A stretch of 64,000 nt of DNA, from NCBI GenBank assembly GCA_016124535.1, contig WGNK01000001.1, forward strand, positions 62,001 through 126,000, in the 5' to 3' direction. Every line of letters starts with the position of its first letter. Positions within the stretch are counted from its first letter, which is position 1. The position numbers were made by a program, and so were the translations under genes. Source of the DNA: Azospirillum sp. GTDB taxonomy: Bacteria; Pseudomonadota; Alphaproteobacteria; Azospirillales; Azospirillaceae. Of this stretch, positions 27,780 to 35,036 are shown piece after piece. The notes below the pieces were generated by a model. That model saw only the letters and a list, made by a program, of their open reading frames with translations, ran no database searches and was not told the origin of the DNA.

Positions 27780-28220
27780 GCCCGGCCTGCGATGTTCTTG
27801 GAAAAAATCATCTGCATCCTAATACTCATACGCTGATTGTGGGCAAAGCCGCCTGGTCAGCGTGGCAGTCATAGCAGGTGCTGTCATCATGCCGATATTC
27901 CTTTGCCGAGTTTTGCTCGTCGGCCGCGTTCCGGGCCACTTCTTCGGCCGGCAGGCCGCCGGGGACTTGCCATCGCGTCGGAAACAGCTAATCTGTCTCC
28001 CGGACCGCGGGGCCGGACGCGACGTCGTGGTCGGCGGACGCCGCGTGATCGGCCGGGTGGATCTTCGACGCCGGGGGTGACAGGTCCCTCCTCGGTAGGC
28101 CATACACCCACTAATTGCGGCGCGAGTAACGGAAATTGGGTGCATGGCGATCAACGAAGAGATAATTTGCCGCGAGCGCCATCCGCATCGGGCTGCGGGC
28201 GGCCGGGAGGAGACTGTTAG
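27780..28220. other. Intergenic region before divK
   Basis: About 440 bases between the leftward binding-protein gene and divK. The minus strand carries a short open stretch with a CYDCH motif (27826-27987, listed separately). The right part must contain the divK promoter. No CtrA-type TTAA-N7-TTAA site was found. GGGAGGAGA lies just before the divK ATG. Confidence 0.4.
27826..27987 (-). other. Short frame with a CxxCH motif (possible small haem-binding peptide or gene remnant)
   Basis: Between an in-frame TAG (27988-27990) and a TGA (27826-27828) the minus strand encodes 53 sense codons ending STCYDCHADQAALPTISV. CYDCH fits the c-type haem attachment motif CxxCH. The stretch has no ATG and no signal peptide; a GTG roughly 37 codons from the end is the only usual start seen. 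It could be the C-terminal remnant of a cytochrome c gene or a chance motif. It ends 47 bases before the binding-protein gene on the same strand. Confidence 0.3.
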
Positions 28221-28634
28221 ATGACGAGTGTTGTCAGCGAGGCCGCATTGGAGCCGGAGATCAAGAGTGCTCGGAAGCGGGTTCTGATCGTCGAGGACAA
28301 CGAACTCAATATGAAACTGTTCCATGATCTGTTGGAGGCTCATGGCTATGCGACCCTGCAGACCAAGGACGGTCTCGAAGCGCTCCGCTTGGCGCGCCAG
28401 CATCGGCCTGATCTCATTTTGATGGACATCCAGTTGCCGGAAGTGTCCGGGCTTGAAGTCACAAAATGGATCAAGGAGGACGATGAATTGAAAAAAATTC
28501 CGATCATCGCGGTAACGGCGTTTGCGATGAAGGGGGATGAGGAGAAGATTCGCGAAGGCGGTTGCGAGGACTATCTGGCCAAGCCGATTTCGGTTACAAA
28601 ATTTCTTCAGGCCGTGCAGCGGTTTTTGAGTTGA
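28221..28634 (+). CDS. divK: Single-domain response regulator DivK
   Basis: The 137-residue product is a lone receiver domain: [20 protein letters not shown], phosphoacceptor Asp in [20 protein letters not shown], Thr in [16 protein letters not shown], and Lys in [14 protein letters not shown]. The sequence and the pairing with pleD match DivK, which in Caulobacter tunes cell-cycle kinases and the CtrA pathway. About 15 N-terminal residues precede the domain. The pleD start is 35 bases after its stop, so they form an operon. Confidence 0.94.
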   Translation: MTSVVSEAALEPEIKSARKRVLIVEDNELNMKLFHDLLEAHGYATLQTKDGLEALRLARQHRPDLILMDIQLPEVSGLEVTKWIKEDDELKKIPIIAVTAFAMKGDEEKIREGGCEDYLAKPISVTKFLQAVQRFLS

Positions 28635-28669
28635 CCCGGCCAGGTCTGACCGTGGGGCGGTGATTCCCA

Positions 28670-30058
28670 ATGTCGGCGCGTGTACTCGTCGTAGACGATG
28701 TAATGCCAAACGTTAAATTGCTCGCGGCAAAGCTGACGCGCGAGTATTTCGACGTGATCACTGCGAGCAACGGCAGCCAGGCTCTGGATCTGGTCAAACG
28801 GGAATCGCCTGACATCGTGCTGCTCGATGTCATGATGCCCGGCATGGACGGATTCGAGGTCTGCAAGCTGATCCGCTCCGATCCCGCGACCATGCATATT
28901 CCGGTGGTGATGGTGACCGCCCTGTCCGACGTGGCCGACCGGGTGCGCGGATTGGAAGCCGGTGCGGACGACTTTCTGACCAAGCCGGTCAATGATGTCG
29001 CGCTGTTCGCACGGGTGCGCTCGCTGGTTCGCCTCAAGATGATGATGGACGAGTGGCGGCTGCGCGAAAGTACTTCGGGCCAGTTCGGCATCCTCGGCGG
29101 CGAAGTCCCGGTTCAGGCGGAATCGGTGGAACGCGCCCAGGTGCTGGTGCTTGAAGACAATCTGCTCGATCTCGACAAGATCATCGAAACCCTGAAGCGC
29201 GATGACGGCAAGGCCGACGCCGCGGAAACCTGTGCCACCGCGCTGGAGCTGGCGCTCGCCGAAGACTTCGATCTGGTGGTGATCAGCCTGACCTTGCTCA
29301 ATGAGGACGGTCTTCGGCTGTGTTCGCAGTTGCGCTCCCATGAGCGCACCCGCCAGGTCCCGATCCTGCTGGTGGTCGATGAAGGCGACATGAGCCGGGT
29401 CGCCAAGGGGCTGGAACTCGGCGCCAACGACTATGTGATCAAGCCGCTCGACCGCAACGAATTGCGTGCCCGGATCCGCACCCAGATTCGCCGGAAGCGC
29501 TTCCAGGACCGCTTGCGCGCCAATTATGAGCAAAGCCTGTCGCTCGCTTTGACGGATCCGCTCACCGGCATGTTCAACCGCCGTTATGTCGGCGCCCATT
29601 TGCCGCGGCTGCTGGAGCGGGCGGCCGATAGCAATAAGCCGGTATCGATCCTGTATTTCGATATAGACCATTTCAAGAAGATCAACGACACCTACGGCCA
29701 TGCGATCGGTGACGAAGTCTTGCGCGAAGTTGCTGCGCGGGCGAGCCGGAATCTACGCAATTTCGACTTGGTCGCGCGCTATGGCGGCGAGGAATTCGTG
29801 GTCATCATGCCCGACACCGACCGGGAGTCCGCCCTGACCGTTGCCGAACGCCTGCGCCGGCGCATCAGCGGCAGCCTGATCAAGGTCTCCGCCGCGGTCG
29901 GTGCGGTGCCGGTTTCGGTCAGCATCGGCGTCGCGCTTGGCTGTCGCCAGGGCGACAACGCGGGCGATCTGCTGGATCGTGCCGACAAGGCGATGCTCGC
30001 CGCCAAACGGGCGGGTCGCAACCGCGTCATCGCGGACCCGCGCGACCTGTCTGCCTGA
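28670..30058 (+). CDS. pleD: Diguanylate cyclase response regulator PleD (REC-REC-GGDEF)
   Basis: The 462-residue product has a first receiver domain (VLVVDDVMPNVKLLAAKL, Asp in IVLLDVMMPGMDGFEVC). A second, adaptor-type receiver has the phosphoacceptor position replaced (DLVVISLTLLNEDG), and a C-terminal GGDEF domain starts near DPLTGMFNRRY. The active site is YGGEEFVVIMPD and the inhibitory I-site RNFD lies five residues before GGEEF. In Caulobacter, phosphorylated PleD dimerises and makes c-di-GMP during the swarmer-to-stalked transition. The layout and coupling with divK support the same role here. Confidence 0.96.
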   Translation: MSARVLVVDDVMPNVKLLAAKLTREYFDVITASNGSQALDLVKRESPDIVLLDVMMPGMDGFEVCKLIRSDPATMHIPVVMVTALSDVADRVRGLEAGADDFLTKPVNDVALFARVRSLVRLKMMMDEWRLRESTSGQFGILGGEVPVQAESVERAQVLVLEDNLLDLDKIIETLKRDDGKADAAETCATALELALAEDFDLVVISLTLLNEDGLRLCSQLRSHERTRQVPILLVVDEGDMSRVAKGLELGANDYVIKPLDRNELRARIRTQIRRKRFQDRLRANYEQSLSLALTDPLTGMFNRRYVGAHLPRLLERAADSNKPVSILYFDIDHFKKINDTYGHAIGDEVLREVAARASRNLRNFDLVARYGGEEFVVIMPDTDRESALTVAERLRRRISGSLIKVSAAVGAVPVSVSIGVALGCRQGDNAGDLLDRADKAMLAAKRAGRNRVIADPRDLSA

Positions 30059-30462
30059 TGCCCCGCGGATAGACCGCCGGCCTAACCGGCAGGAGCCCCC
30101 CGACCGCCGGCTTGCGCAGCGGACCTGGTGGTCAGTGGGGTGAGGCGAGGCTCTCGGCCACGGCGGGCCGGCCTTACGCTGCCAACCAATAAGGCCAGAC
30201 CCGGCTCAGGTGGGACCCGCCCCTAGCGAATCGGCAGCTCGCGCGATCGGCAGCTCGCGCGATCGGCGCTGGTTCCAGGCGAAGGACGGTGGCGATGCGC
30301 AGACACTCCAAATTAAATCAAGTTGCCCTGATAGAAATGCAATCAATTATCGCGGGTTCCCGACGAGTCCCGCTATAATCGATTGAGTCGGTGATTGACC
30401 GGAAAACCAGATTGCTATAACTTTGACCTCGGGGCTAGTTGCGGCAATCCTGGATTTAAGCA
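30059..30462. other. Intergenic region between pleD and the secreted nuclease gene
   Basis: About 404 bases. It contains a 16-bp tandem duplication (30231-30262) and then an AT-rich stretch (30301-30420) with a TATAAT hexamer at 30374-30379, just after the arms gcggg and cccgc around 30352-30373. This AT-rich part is the probable promoter region of the nuclease gene, although no good -35 box is found at the right distance. No coding sequence is recognised. Confidence 0.45.
30231..30262. repeat. 16-bp perfect tandem duplication
   Basis: The unit tcggcagctcgcgcga occurs twice in a row, followed by a partial third copy (tcggc). It lies in non-coding DNA; no function is evident. Confidence 0.85.
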
Positions 30463-31476
30463 ATGGCACGCGGTGGGGGCTGGGCTGCATCTGTGGGGCG
30501 GGCCGGTTTGGCCGTCGCCGCTCTGTTATGGAGCGCTCAGCCCGAGGCTGCCTATCAATCGGTGGCGCCGGAACCCGCGAATGGCATCATAGGTTGCTCG
30601 CAACCGCGATCGGACGGCGGCGGTACCTGGGCCGAATACCACAATCCGGGTTTGGTCGCCGGGCACGACGCCGACTATCAGGTATGTTTCGAGGGTTTCG
30701 TCAGCCTGTTCGACGGCGGCGACCGCAGCCGGGAGCGGGGTAAGGAGTTCTGGCGCATCCCGCATTTCGTGGTTCACCGAATCGACCGAGACGGGCGCAA
30801 TCCCAAGACCGAACAACGCCCCCGGTCCTGGTTCACGGTCGACAGCCTGGCCGCAACCGACGATAAAATCGCGCCGACCGACGACAGCTACCGCTTTGCC
30901 GCGGCATTTCGTGCCGCCCATCCCAACTGGTACGACCGTGGCCACCAAGCGCAGCAATATATGGTAGCGCGCCTTGGCCCCAAGACGGGTTTATACTCCA
31001 ATAATCTGGCGAATGCGGTGCCCCAGCTGCATCGCTTCAACGCTTACCCCTGGCTCGACGCAGAATGCCGCACCGGCGCCTGGGCCAACCGGTTTGAAAA
31101 ATTATGGGTGGTTTCCGGGCCGGTCTTTCTCAGCGGCAAGCCACTGGTCTGGATGAACTCCGGGCTCAAGAAGAGCCTCGACGTGGCGGTTCCGGATGCC
31201 CTGTTCAAGGTTGCGATCCGCGTCCGCCCGGGCGGCGGCTTCGAAACCGTGTCGTTCCTGCTTCCCCAGCAGTCCGAGGCCTATTTCAAGAAAAAAGGGC
31301 GGGATATCAACGACTACCGAACCAGTCTGGCGCGGATCGAAGCCCTGACCGGGCTGCGCTTCTTCCCGGCCCCGGAGGGGGCGAGCAAACGCTCCGACTG
31401 GTCGGAGTCGCAGGCGTTGTGGCCGGTTCGGCGGGCGGATTTCGACGCGGGCTGTAAATCCTTTGGAGTGGACTGA
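30463..31476 (+). CDS. Secreted DNA/RNA non-specific endonuclease (NucA family)
   Basis: The 337-residue product has an N-terminal hydrophobic signal (GRAGLAVAALLWSA, cleavage near AA-Y at about residue 30). A beta-beta-alpha-metal nuclease domain follows with the diagnostic NWYDRGHQAQQYMVARLG, whose DRGH holds the catalytic His, and metal-ligand Asn in SNNLANAVPQLHRFN. WVVSGPVFLSGK and a C-terminal domain follow. Family members degrade DNA and RNA outside the cytoplasm with Mg or Mn. The gene stops three bases before a membrane-protein gene on the same strand, so the two are surely cotranscribed. The ribosome-binding site is weak. Confidence 0.88.
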   Translation: MARGGGWAASVGRAGLAVAALLWSAQPEAAYQSVAPEPANGIIGCSQPRSDGGGTWAEYHNPGLVAGHDADYQVCFEGFVSLFDGGDRSRERGKEFWRIPHFVVHRIDRDGRNPKTEQRPRSWFTVDSLAATDDKIAPTDDSYRFAAAFRAAHPNWYDRGHQAQQYMVARLGPKTGLYSNNLANAVPQLHRFNAYPWLDAECRTGAWANRFEKLWVVSGPVFLSGKPLVWMNSGLKKSLDVAVPDALFKVAIRVRPGGGFETVSFLLPQQSEAYFKKKGRDINDYRTSLARIEALTGLRFFPAPEGASKRSDWSESQALWPVRRADFDAGCKSFGVD

Positions 31477-31479
31477 GCC

Positions 31480-32706
31480 ATGGCGACCAAGAAAAACGGT
31501 GACAAGCCCGCCGAGACCACCGCTGGGGATCCGGTTGCGACCGCACCGGCATCGGCGGCGCCCCTGGCGGCACCGGCGACGGTGGCGACACCCATGGCGG
31601 CGATGAAACCGGCGGGCGAGGCCCCGGCGGCGGCCGCCGCCAGCGCCGGCGGCGGAGACGGCGGCGGCCAGGGCGATGCCGGGGGCCGCAGCGCGGGGAG
31701 CGGCGGGAGCGGCAGCACCCCGGCTGGCGATGCCCCGCCGCTGTGCGGAATCCCCGAGGACCTGCGGAGCCGCTTGGCGGATGCCGAGCAGCTGCTCAGC
31801 TACGTGCTATTGACCAAACCCGCGGTCGAACCCGCCGCGGGCGGCGCGGCTGCGGTGTCCGACGCCACGATCGAGACGATTCGGCGGTTCGCGGCACTGG
31901 TCGAGCAGGCCAAAGACGGGCCGATCCCGGTCAACCGGATCATCGGCTTCGATCGCGCTTATCGCGACCTGGCTTCGGTCGCGGCCCCGGTCACGGCGAG
32001 GAGCCTTCGCGCCACGCGCCTGGAAGACGACAGCGGTGCGCGCCGTTCGGTGCTGAGGCTTTGGCTGGAAGTTCCGGCGTTCACCCAGTCGCTCCGGCTG
32101 TGGGGCTGGACGCTGGCGCTGTCTGCTTTGGCGATCTACAGTAACATGATCTTCGCGACCCACGAACCGGTGATCAAAGGCAATTTGGACCCGGAGAATT
32201 ATTTGCTTGCCTTTCTGCAAAATATTACGCCGTTCCTTTACGGCGGCATCGGCGCTTGTCTTTATCTACTGCGTTCGCTCCACACCTATATCAGCGACCG
32301 CAGTTTCGACGAATTGCGGGTGCCCGAGTACAACAATCGCATCCTGCTCGGCGTCGTCGGCGGCGGGGCGATCGTCATGCTGGTCGACCAGGTGACCACC
32401 GAAGACGGGACGGCGATCCAATTGAGCGCGGCGGCGCTGGGTTTCCTCGCCGGCTACAGCTCCGACTTCCTGTTCAACACGGTGGAACGGATCACCGCGG
32501 CGATCCTGCCCAAGGTCGGGATCGACAGCGTGCGTCGGCGCGACGCCGCCGCTGCCCCGCCGGCACCGATGGGCACGATGACCCTGGCCGATTTGCGCGA
32601 CTGGTCGAAGGAGCTGACCGAAAAGCTGCAGTCGGCGAAGACCGACGACGAAAAGCAGACCTACCGCGCCCTGCTCAACGCGATCGCCAGGCGACTCGCC
32701 GGCTGA
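31480..32706 (+). CDS. Polytopic membrane protein of unknown function, partner of the nuclease gene
   Basis: The 408-residue product starts with about 85 residues of low-complexity Ala/Gly/Pro/Ser sequence. A soluble helical part follows (around PEDLRSRLADAEQLLSYVLL). Four or so hydrophobic segments cover about residues 200-340: LWGWTLALSALAIYSNMIF, then FLYGGIGACLYLLRSLHTY, then ILLGVVGGGAIVMLV, then LSAAALGFLAGYSSDFLFN. A short charged helical tail ends the protein. The conserved-looking core SDRSFDELRVPEYNNRILLG lies on a loop. No known family is recognised. It is tightly linked to the nuclease gene (three bases apart). Confidence 0.75.
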   Translation: MATKKNGDKPAETTAGDPVATAPASAAPLAAPATVATPMAAMKPAGEAPAAAAASAGGGDGGGQGDAGGRSAGSGGSGSTPAGDAPPLCGIPEDLRSRLADAEQLLSYVLLTKPAVEPAAGGAAAVSDATIETIRRFAALVEQAKDGPIPVNRIIGFDRAYRDLASVAAPVTARSLRATRLEDDSGARRSVLRLWLEVPAFTQSLRLWGWTLALSALAIYSNMIFATHEPVIKGNLDPENYLLAFLQNITPFLYGGIGACLYLLRSLHTYISDRSFDELRVPEYNNRILLGVVGGGAIVMLVDQVTTEDGTAIQLSAAALGFLAGYSSDFLFNTVERITAAILPKVGIDSVRRRDAAAAPPAPMGTMTLADLRDWSKELTEKLQSAKTDDEKQTYRALLNAIARRLAG

Positions 32707-32797
32707 GTCGCCCCCGGCCGGCGGCTTCGTCAATGGCCCTCTCGTCCGAACCCAACCTTTCCGCGCCTGGCCAAGGTGCGGAAGACGCTGCGGATGA

Positions 32798-33274
32798 CTA
32801 CTTGCTGTTGGCTACCACGGCGTTGCGGAACGTGGTCCGCCCATCGGTGGCCTCAAAAACCCCAGGAGAGGTCTGACGGATTTGCATGCATGATACCTTG
32901 CCCCAACTCGGGTTGTCGTAGGTCATGCAAACCTCGCCGGCAGAGGTCACGGTTGCCTGACCGCTCGTCCGACCACCACCGGAGCCGGTTCTCGCGACAC
33001 CCTTGGCGGCGAGCGCCCCGGTGCTGGAAATCGTGCCGTCGACAATGTACTTGTTTGTCTCGCGGTGCCAGGTTGAGCCGAATACCGCTGCCTTGACCGC
33101 CGTTTCGTCGGTGATGATCGCTCCGGCGGCGGCCGGCGGCGGCGACGTGCCGGCACCCGCCTGAGACGTAGCTGACGTCTGGGACGTCTGGCAGGCCGCC
33201 AGAACGCTGACCACAGCGACTGATGCCAAGGCGCCGATTATTTTCCGCATTTCCATCCCCGTGGTCATAGTCAT
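32798..33274 (-). CDS. Small lipoprotein of unknown function
   Basis: The 158-residue product has a lipoprotein signal with lipobox SVLAAC (Cys at about residue 28), then a Ser/Thr/Gln/Ala linker. A globular part of about 100 residues follows with WHRETNKYIVDGTISSTGAL, a Gly-rich stretch, and a Cys pair in GEVCMTYDNPSWGKVSCMQI. That pair could form a disulphide. GGAG lies four bases before the ATG at 33274. The pattern of short beta strands suggests a small periplasmic beta domain anchored to a membrane. No family is recognised. Confidence 0.75.
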   Translation of the reverse strand: MTMTTGMEMRKIIGALASVAVVSVLAACQTSQTSATSQAGAGTSPPPAAAGAIITDETAVKAAVFGSTWHRETNKYIVDGTISSTGALAAKGVARTGSGGGRTSGQATVTSAGEVCMTYDNPSWGKVSCMQIRQTSPGVFEATDGRTTFRNAVVANSK

Positions 33275-33394
33275 TTCACTCCGTTTTCTTAATCACATTT
33301 GACGTGACTCTAAGTCGTACCAGCAAAGCAGCATGCCCCGGCCAACGCATCAAACCGTGACCAAACCATAGATTCGACAGACCGGCACGGCGCC

Positions 33395-33937
33395 TCAATT
33401 TAGACTGGTATCACACTCATTGCGGCGGACACCTTCGCCGACGAGATAGATCGTTTTGCCGTTCTTCGATGACCATCGCCCGGGCCCGACCTCTCGGACG
33501 GAATCGAATATTTGTATCCAATTGGCGGGGAGATGAATCTTGACGCCGCTGGGCTCGACGAATTCCACGGTGCCTTCTTTACGGTTGCGCATGTCGTAGC
33601 AAGCAGACACCGTCCGGCCGTCGACACTGATGTTGCCAGATGTGTAGTTGCCATTTTTGCCTTGATGGACAAAATGGGCCCCGGAGATGGCCTTGATCAT
33701 CACCGGGTCAGCGGCTCCTTCCGCGTGAGCGATTGTGACGGCGTTCAGGCTGACCGAGAACAGCCCGAGCACCAGGACAGCGAATAGACGGTTCATTAGG
33801 GGCCTTCTAGGTACGAGGAACGATGGAGTGGCTGCCTTGTTGCCGGCTGGCTGTCCGGACGTGGTGCATGCCGAAAGACTGATTTGTGAGGCGATGATCG
33901 AGCTCGCCAGGATAAAACCCTTTGCCGTGTAGCGCAT
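33395..33937 (-). CDS. Exported small protein with two successive signal-like sequences
   Basis: From the ATG at 33937 (GGAGGAG about five bases upstream) the product has 180 residues. It opens with a lipoprotein-type signal (GFILASSIIASQISLSAC), a 20-residue polar stretch, and then a second complete signal peptide (NRLFAVLVLGLFSVSLNAV, cleavage near AHA-E). The second signal has its own ATG at 33796 with AAGG about six bases upstream. The remaining 105 residues (GAHFVHQGKNGNYTSGNISV, SACYDMRNRKEGTVEF, RNECDTSLN) form a small domain with two Cys. The real product may start at 33796, with the upstream part a separate small peptide fused by loss of a stop. Confidence 0.65.
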   Translation of the reverse strand: MRYTAKGFILASSIIASQISLSACTTSGQPAGNKAATPSFLVPRRPLMNRLFAVLVLGLFSVSLNAVTIAHAEGAADPVMIKAISGAHFVHQGKNGNYTSGNISVDGRTVSACYDMRNRKEGTVEFVEPSGVKIHLPANWIQIFDSVREVGPGRWSSKNGKTIYLVGEGVRRNECDTSLN

Positions 33938-34087
33938 GAAACTCCTCCCGATTTGCAATGGTAACCCCGTCCAAGGTCGAGGCTCAAGCCACCTTGATCT
34001 GTTCTGTAGCGATTGTCGTCGCCATGCTATGACCATCACAAGAGGGGATTTTCCCCCTCTTGGAGGACGGCTGGACAGGAGCGGTCA
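33938..34087. promoter_or_regulatory. Divergent promoter region of luxR solo and exported-protein gene
   Basis: These 150 bases separate the leftward exported-protein gene (start 33937) from the rightward luxR gene (start 34088). They include a perfect 24-bp dyad listed separately and an A/T-containing patch around 33990-34040. Both promoters must lie here, so one bound regulator could control both genes. Confidence 0.5.
34039..34062. promoter_or_regulatory. Perfect 24-bp inverted repeat upstream of luxR (candidate lux-box-like operator)
   Basis: Arms caagagggg and cccctcttg are perfect inverted repeats around the centre attttc. The site ends 25 bases before the luxR ATG and lies about 100 bases from the divergent exported-protein start. 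Its size and dyad symmetry fit a LuxR-type binding site, but the arm sequence differs from well-known lux boxes. It could also fold as an RNA hairpin in the luxR leader. Confidence 0.55.
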
Positions 34088-34837
34088 ATGCAACGAGCGC
34101 TGGAGGATTTTTGCAGGCAAATTGATCACGCACGATCGGCGGACGCGATCTGGGTGATCGCCGATCGATTTTGTCGAGGTCTGGGCTTTGACTGGACGCT
34201 ATACGGATATGGCGGCCACCGTAATCGGTCGAATGACGCCTTTGCTTTTGCCGGAAGCTGGAGCAGCTATCCGGTCGAATGGATGAAGCATTACCTGGAA
34301 CAAGGCTACCAAGACTATGATGACGGGGTGCGTCACTGCGTAGGTTGTGGTCCCTCGCTCGCCCCACATCTGACCGGTATCGATCTTTCTCCGACCGACC
34401 GCGATCCCCGGGCTCTCCTGATCACCGCCGAAACAACCGAATTCGGCATGCGGAGCGGTGTCGCCCTGCCGATGCGATGGCATGGCCGTCATCGAATTGC
34501 CGGATTTGGGCTCGCCAGCCGGTTGCCGGGACCAGAGTTCCAGAAAATTCTAGCCGAACATGGGCCAATCCTGCGCATGGCGATGACTTACGCGCACACC
34601 CGGATTCAGGTCTTGCTCGAGGTAAGCGCGCCCTTTTCGATATCGCTGACCGAACGGGAACGGGTCTGCCTGCAATATGCCGCAGACGGCTTGCTGAATA
34701 AGACCATTGCGGTGCGACTGAACTTATCGGCCAAGGCTGTAGCCCACCTGCTGGATCACGCGCGAAAGAAACTGGCGGCGGCAAACACCACTCACGCGGT
34801 TGCCAAAGCGATTGCCCTGGGCGCGATCGACCTCTGA
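34088..34837 (+). CDS. LuxR-family regulator with autoinducer-binding domain (LuxR solo)
   Basis: The ATG at 34088 (AGGAG seven bases upstream) gives 249 residues. Residues about 10-165 form an autoinducer-binding domain: GFDWTLYGYGGH, YPVEWMKHYLEQGYQDYDD, GVALPMRWHGRHRIAGFGLA. The Trp and Tyr that fit TraR W57 and Y61 are present (VEWMKHY). The Asp-Pro of the pocket is Asp-Asp, and the later PFxW is replaced by PSLAP, so the ligand may not be a standard acyl-homoserine lactone. The C-terminal helix-turn-helix is intact (LTERERVCLQYAADGLLNKT, IAVRLNLSAKAVAHLLDHAR). No luxI synthase gene is in the window. Confidence 0.92.
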   Translation: MQRALEDFCRQIDHARSADAIWVIADRFCRGLGFDWTLYGYGGHRNRSNDAFAFAGSWSSYPVEWMKHYLEQGYQDYDDGVRHCVGCGPSLAPHLTGIDLSPTDRDPRALLITAETTEFGMRSGVALPMRWHGRHRIAGFGLASRLPGPEFQKILAEHGPILRMAMTYAHTRIQVLLEVSAPFSISLTERERVCLQYAADGLLNKTIAVRLNLSAKAVAHLLDHARKKLAAANTTHAVAKAIALGAIDL

Positions 34838-35036
34838 TCGACAATTTCAAGCCACATCGGCGGGCAATAAGCGCAATAACTGGTCAAGGCGGCGAATCGC
34901 GGCCGGGGTCTCGGCCATTCAGATCACCGAACCCTGGCCACTCATTCCTCCGACCCTCGCGCTCCGATACTGCTTGAAATCCGACGGTTTGGTTTCAGAA
35001 TGGGGGACGCCCGCCCCGTTCTGGACTGATCCGCTC

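Noticed and set aside
27862..28080. 72-codon plus-strand frame before divK with a hydrophobic start
   Set aside because: No ribosome-binding site and no conserved pattern; the later part is Arg/Gly-rich as expected of non-coding GC-rich DNA.
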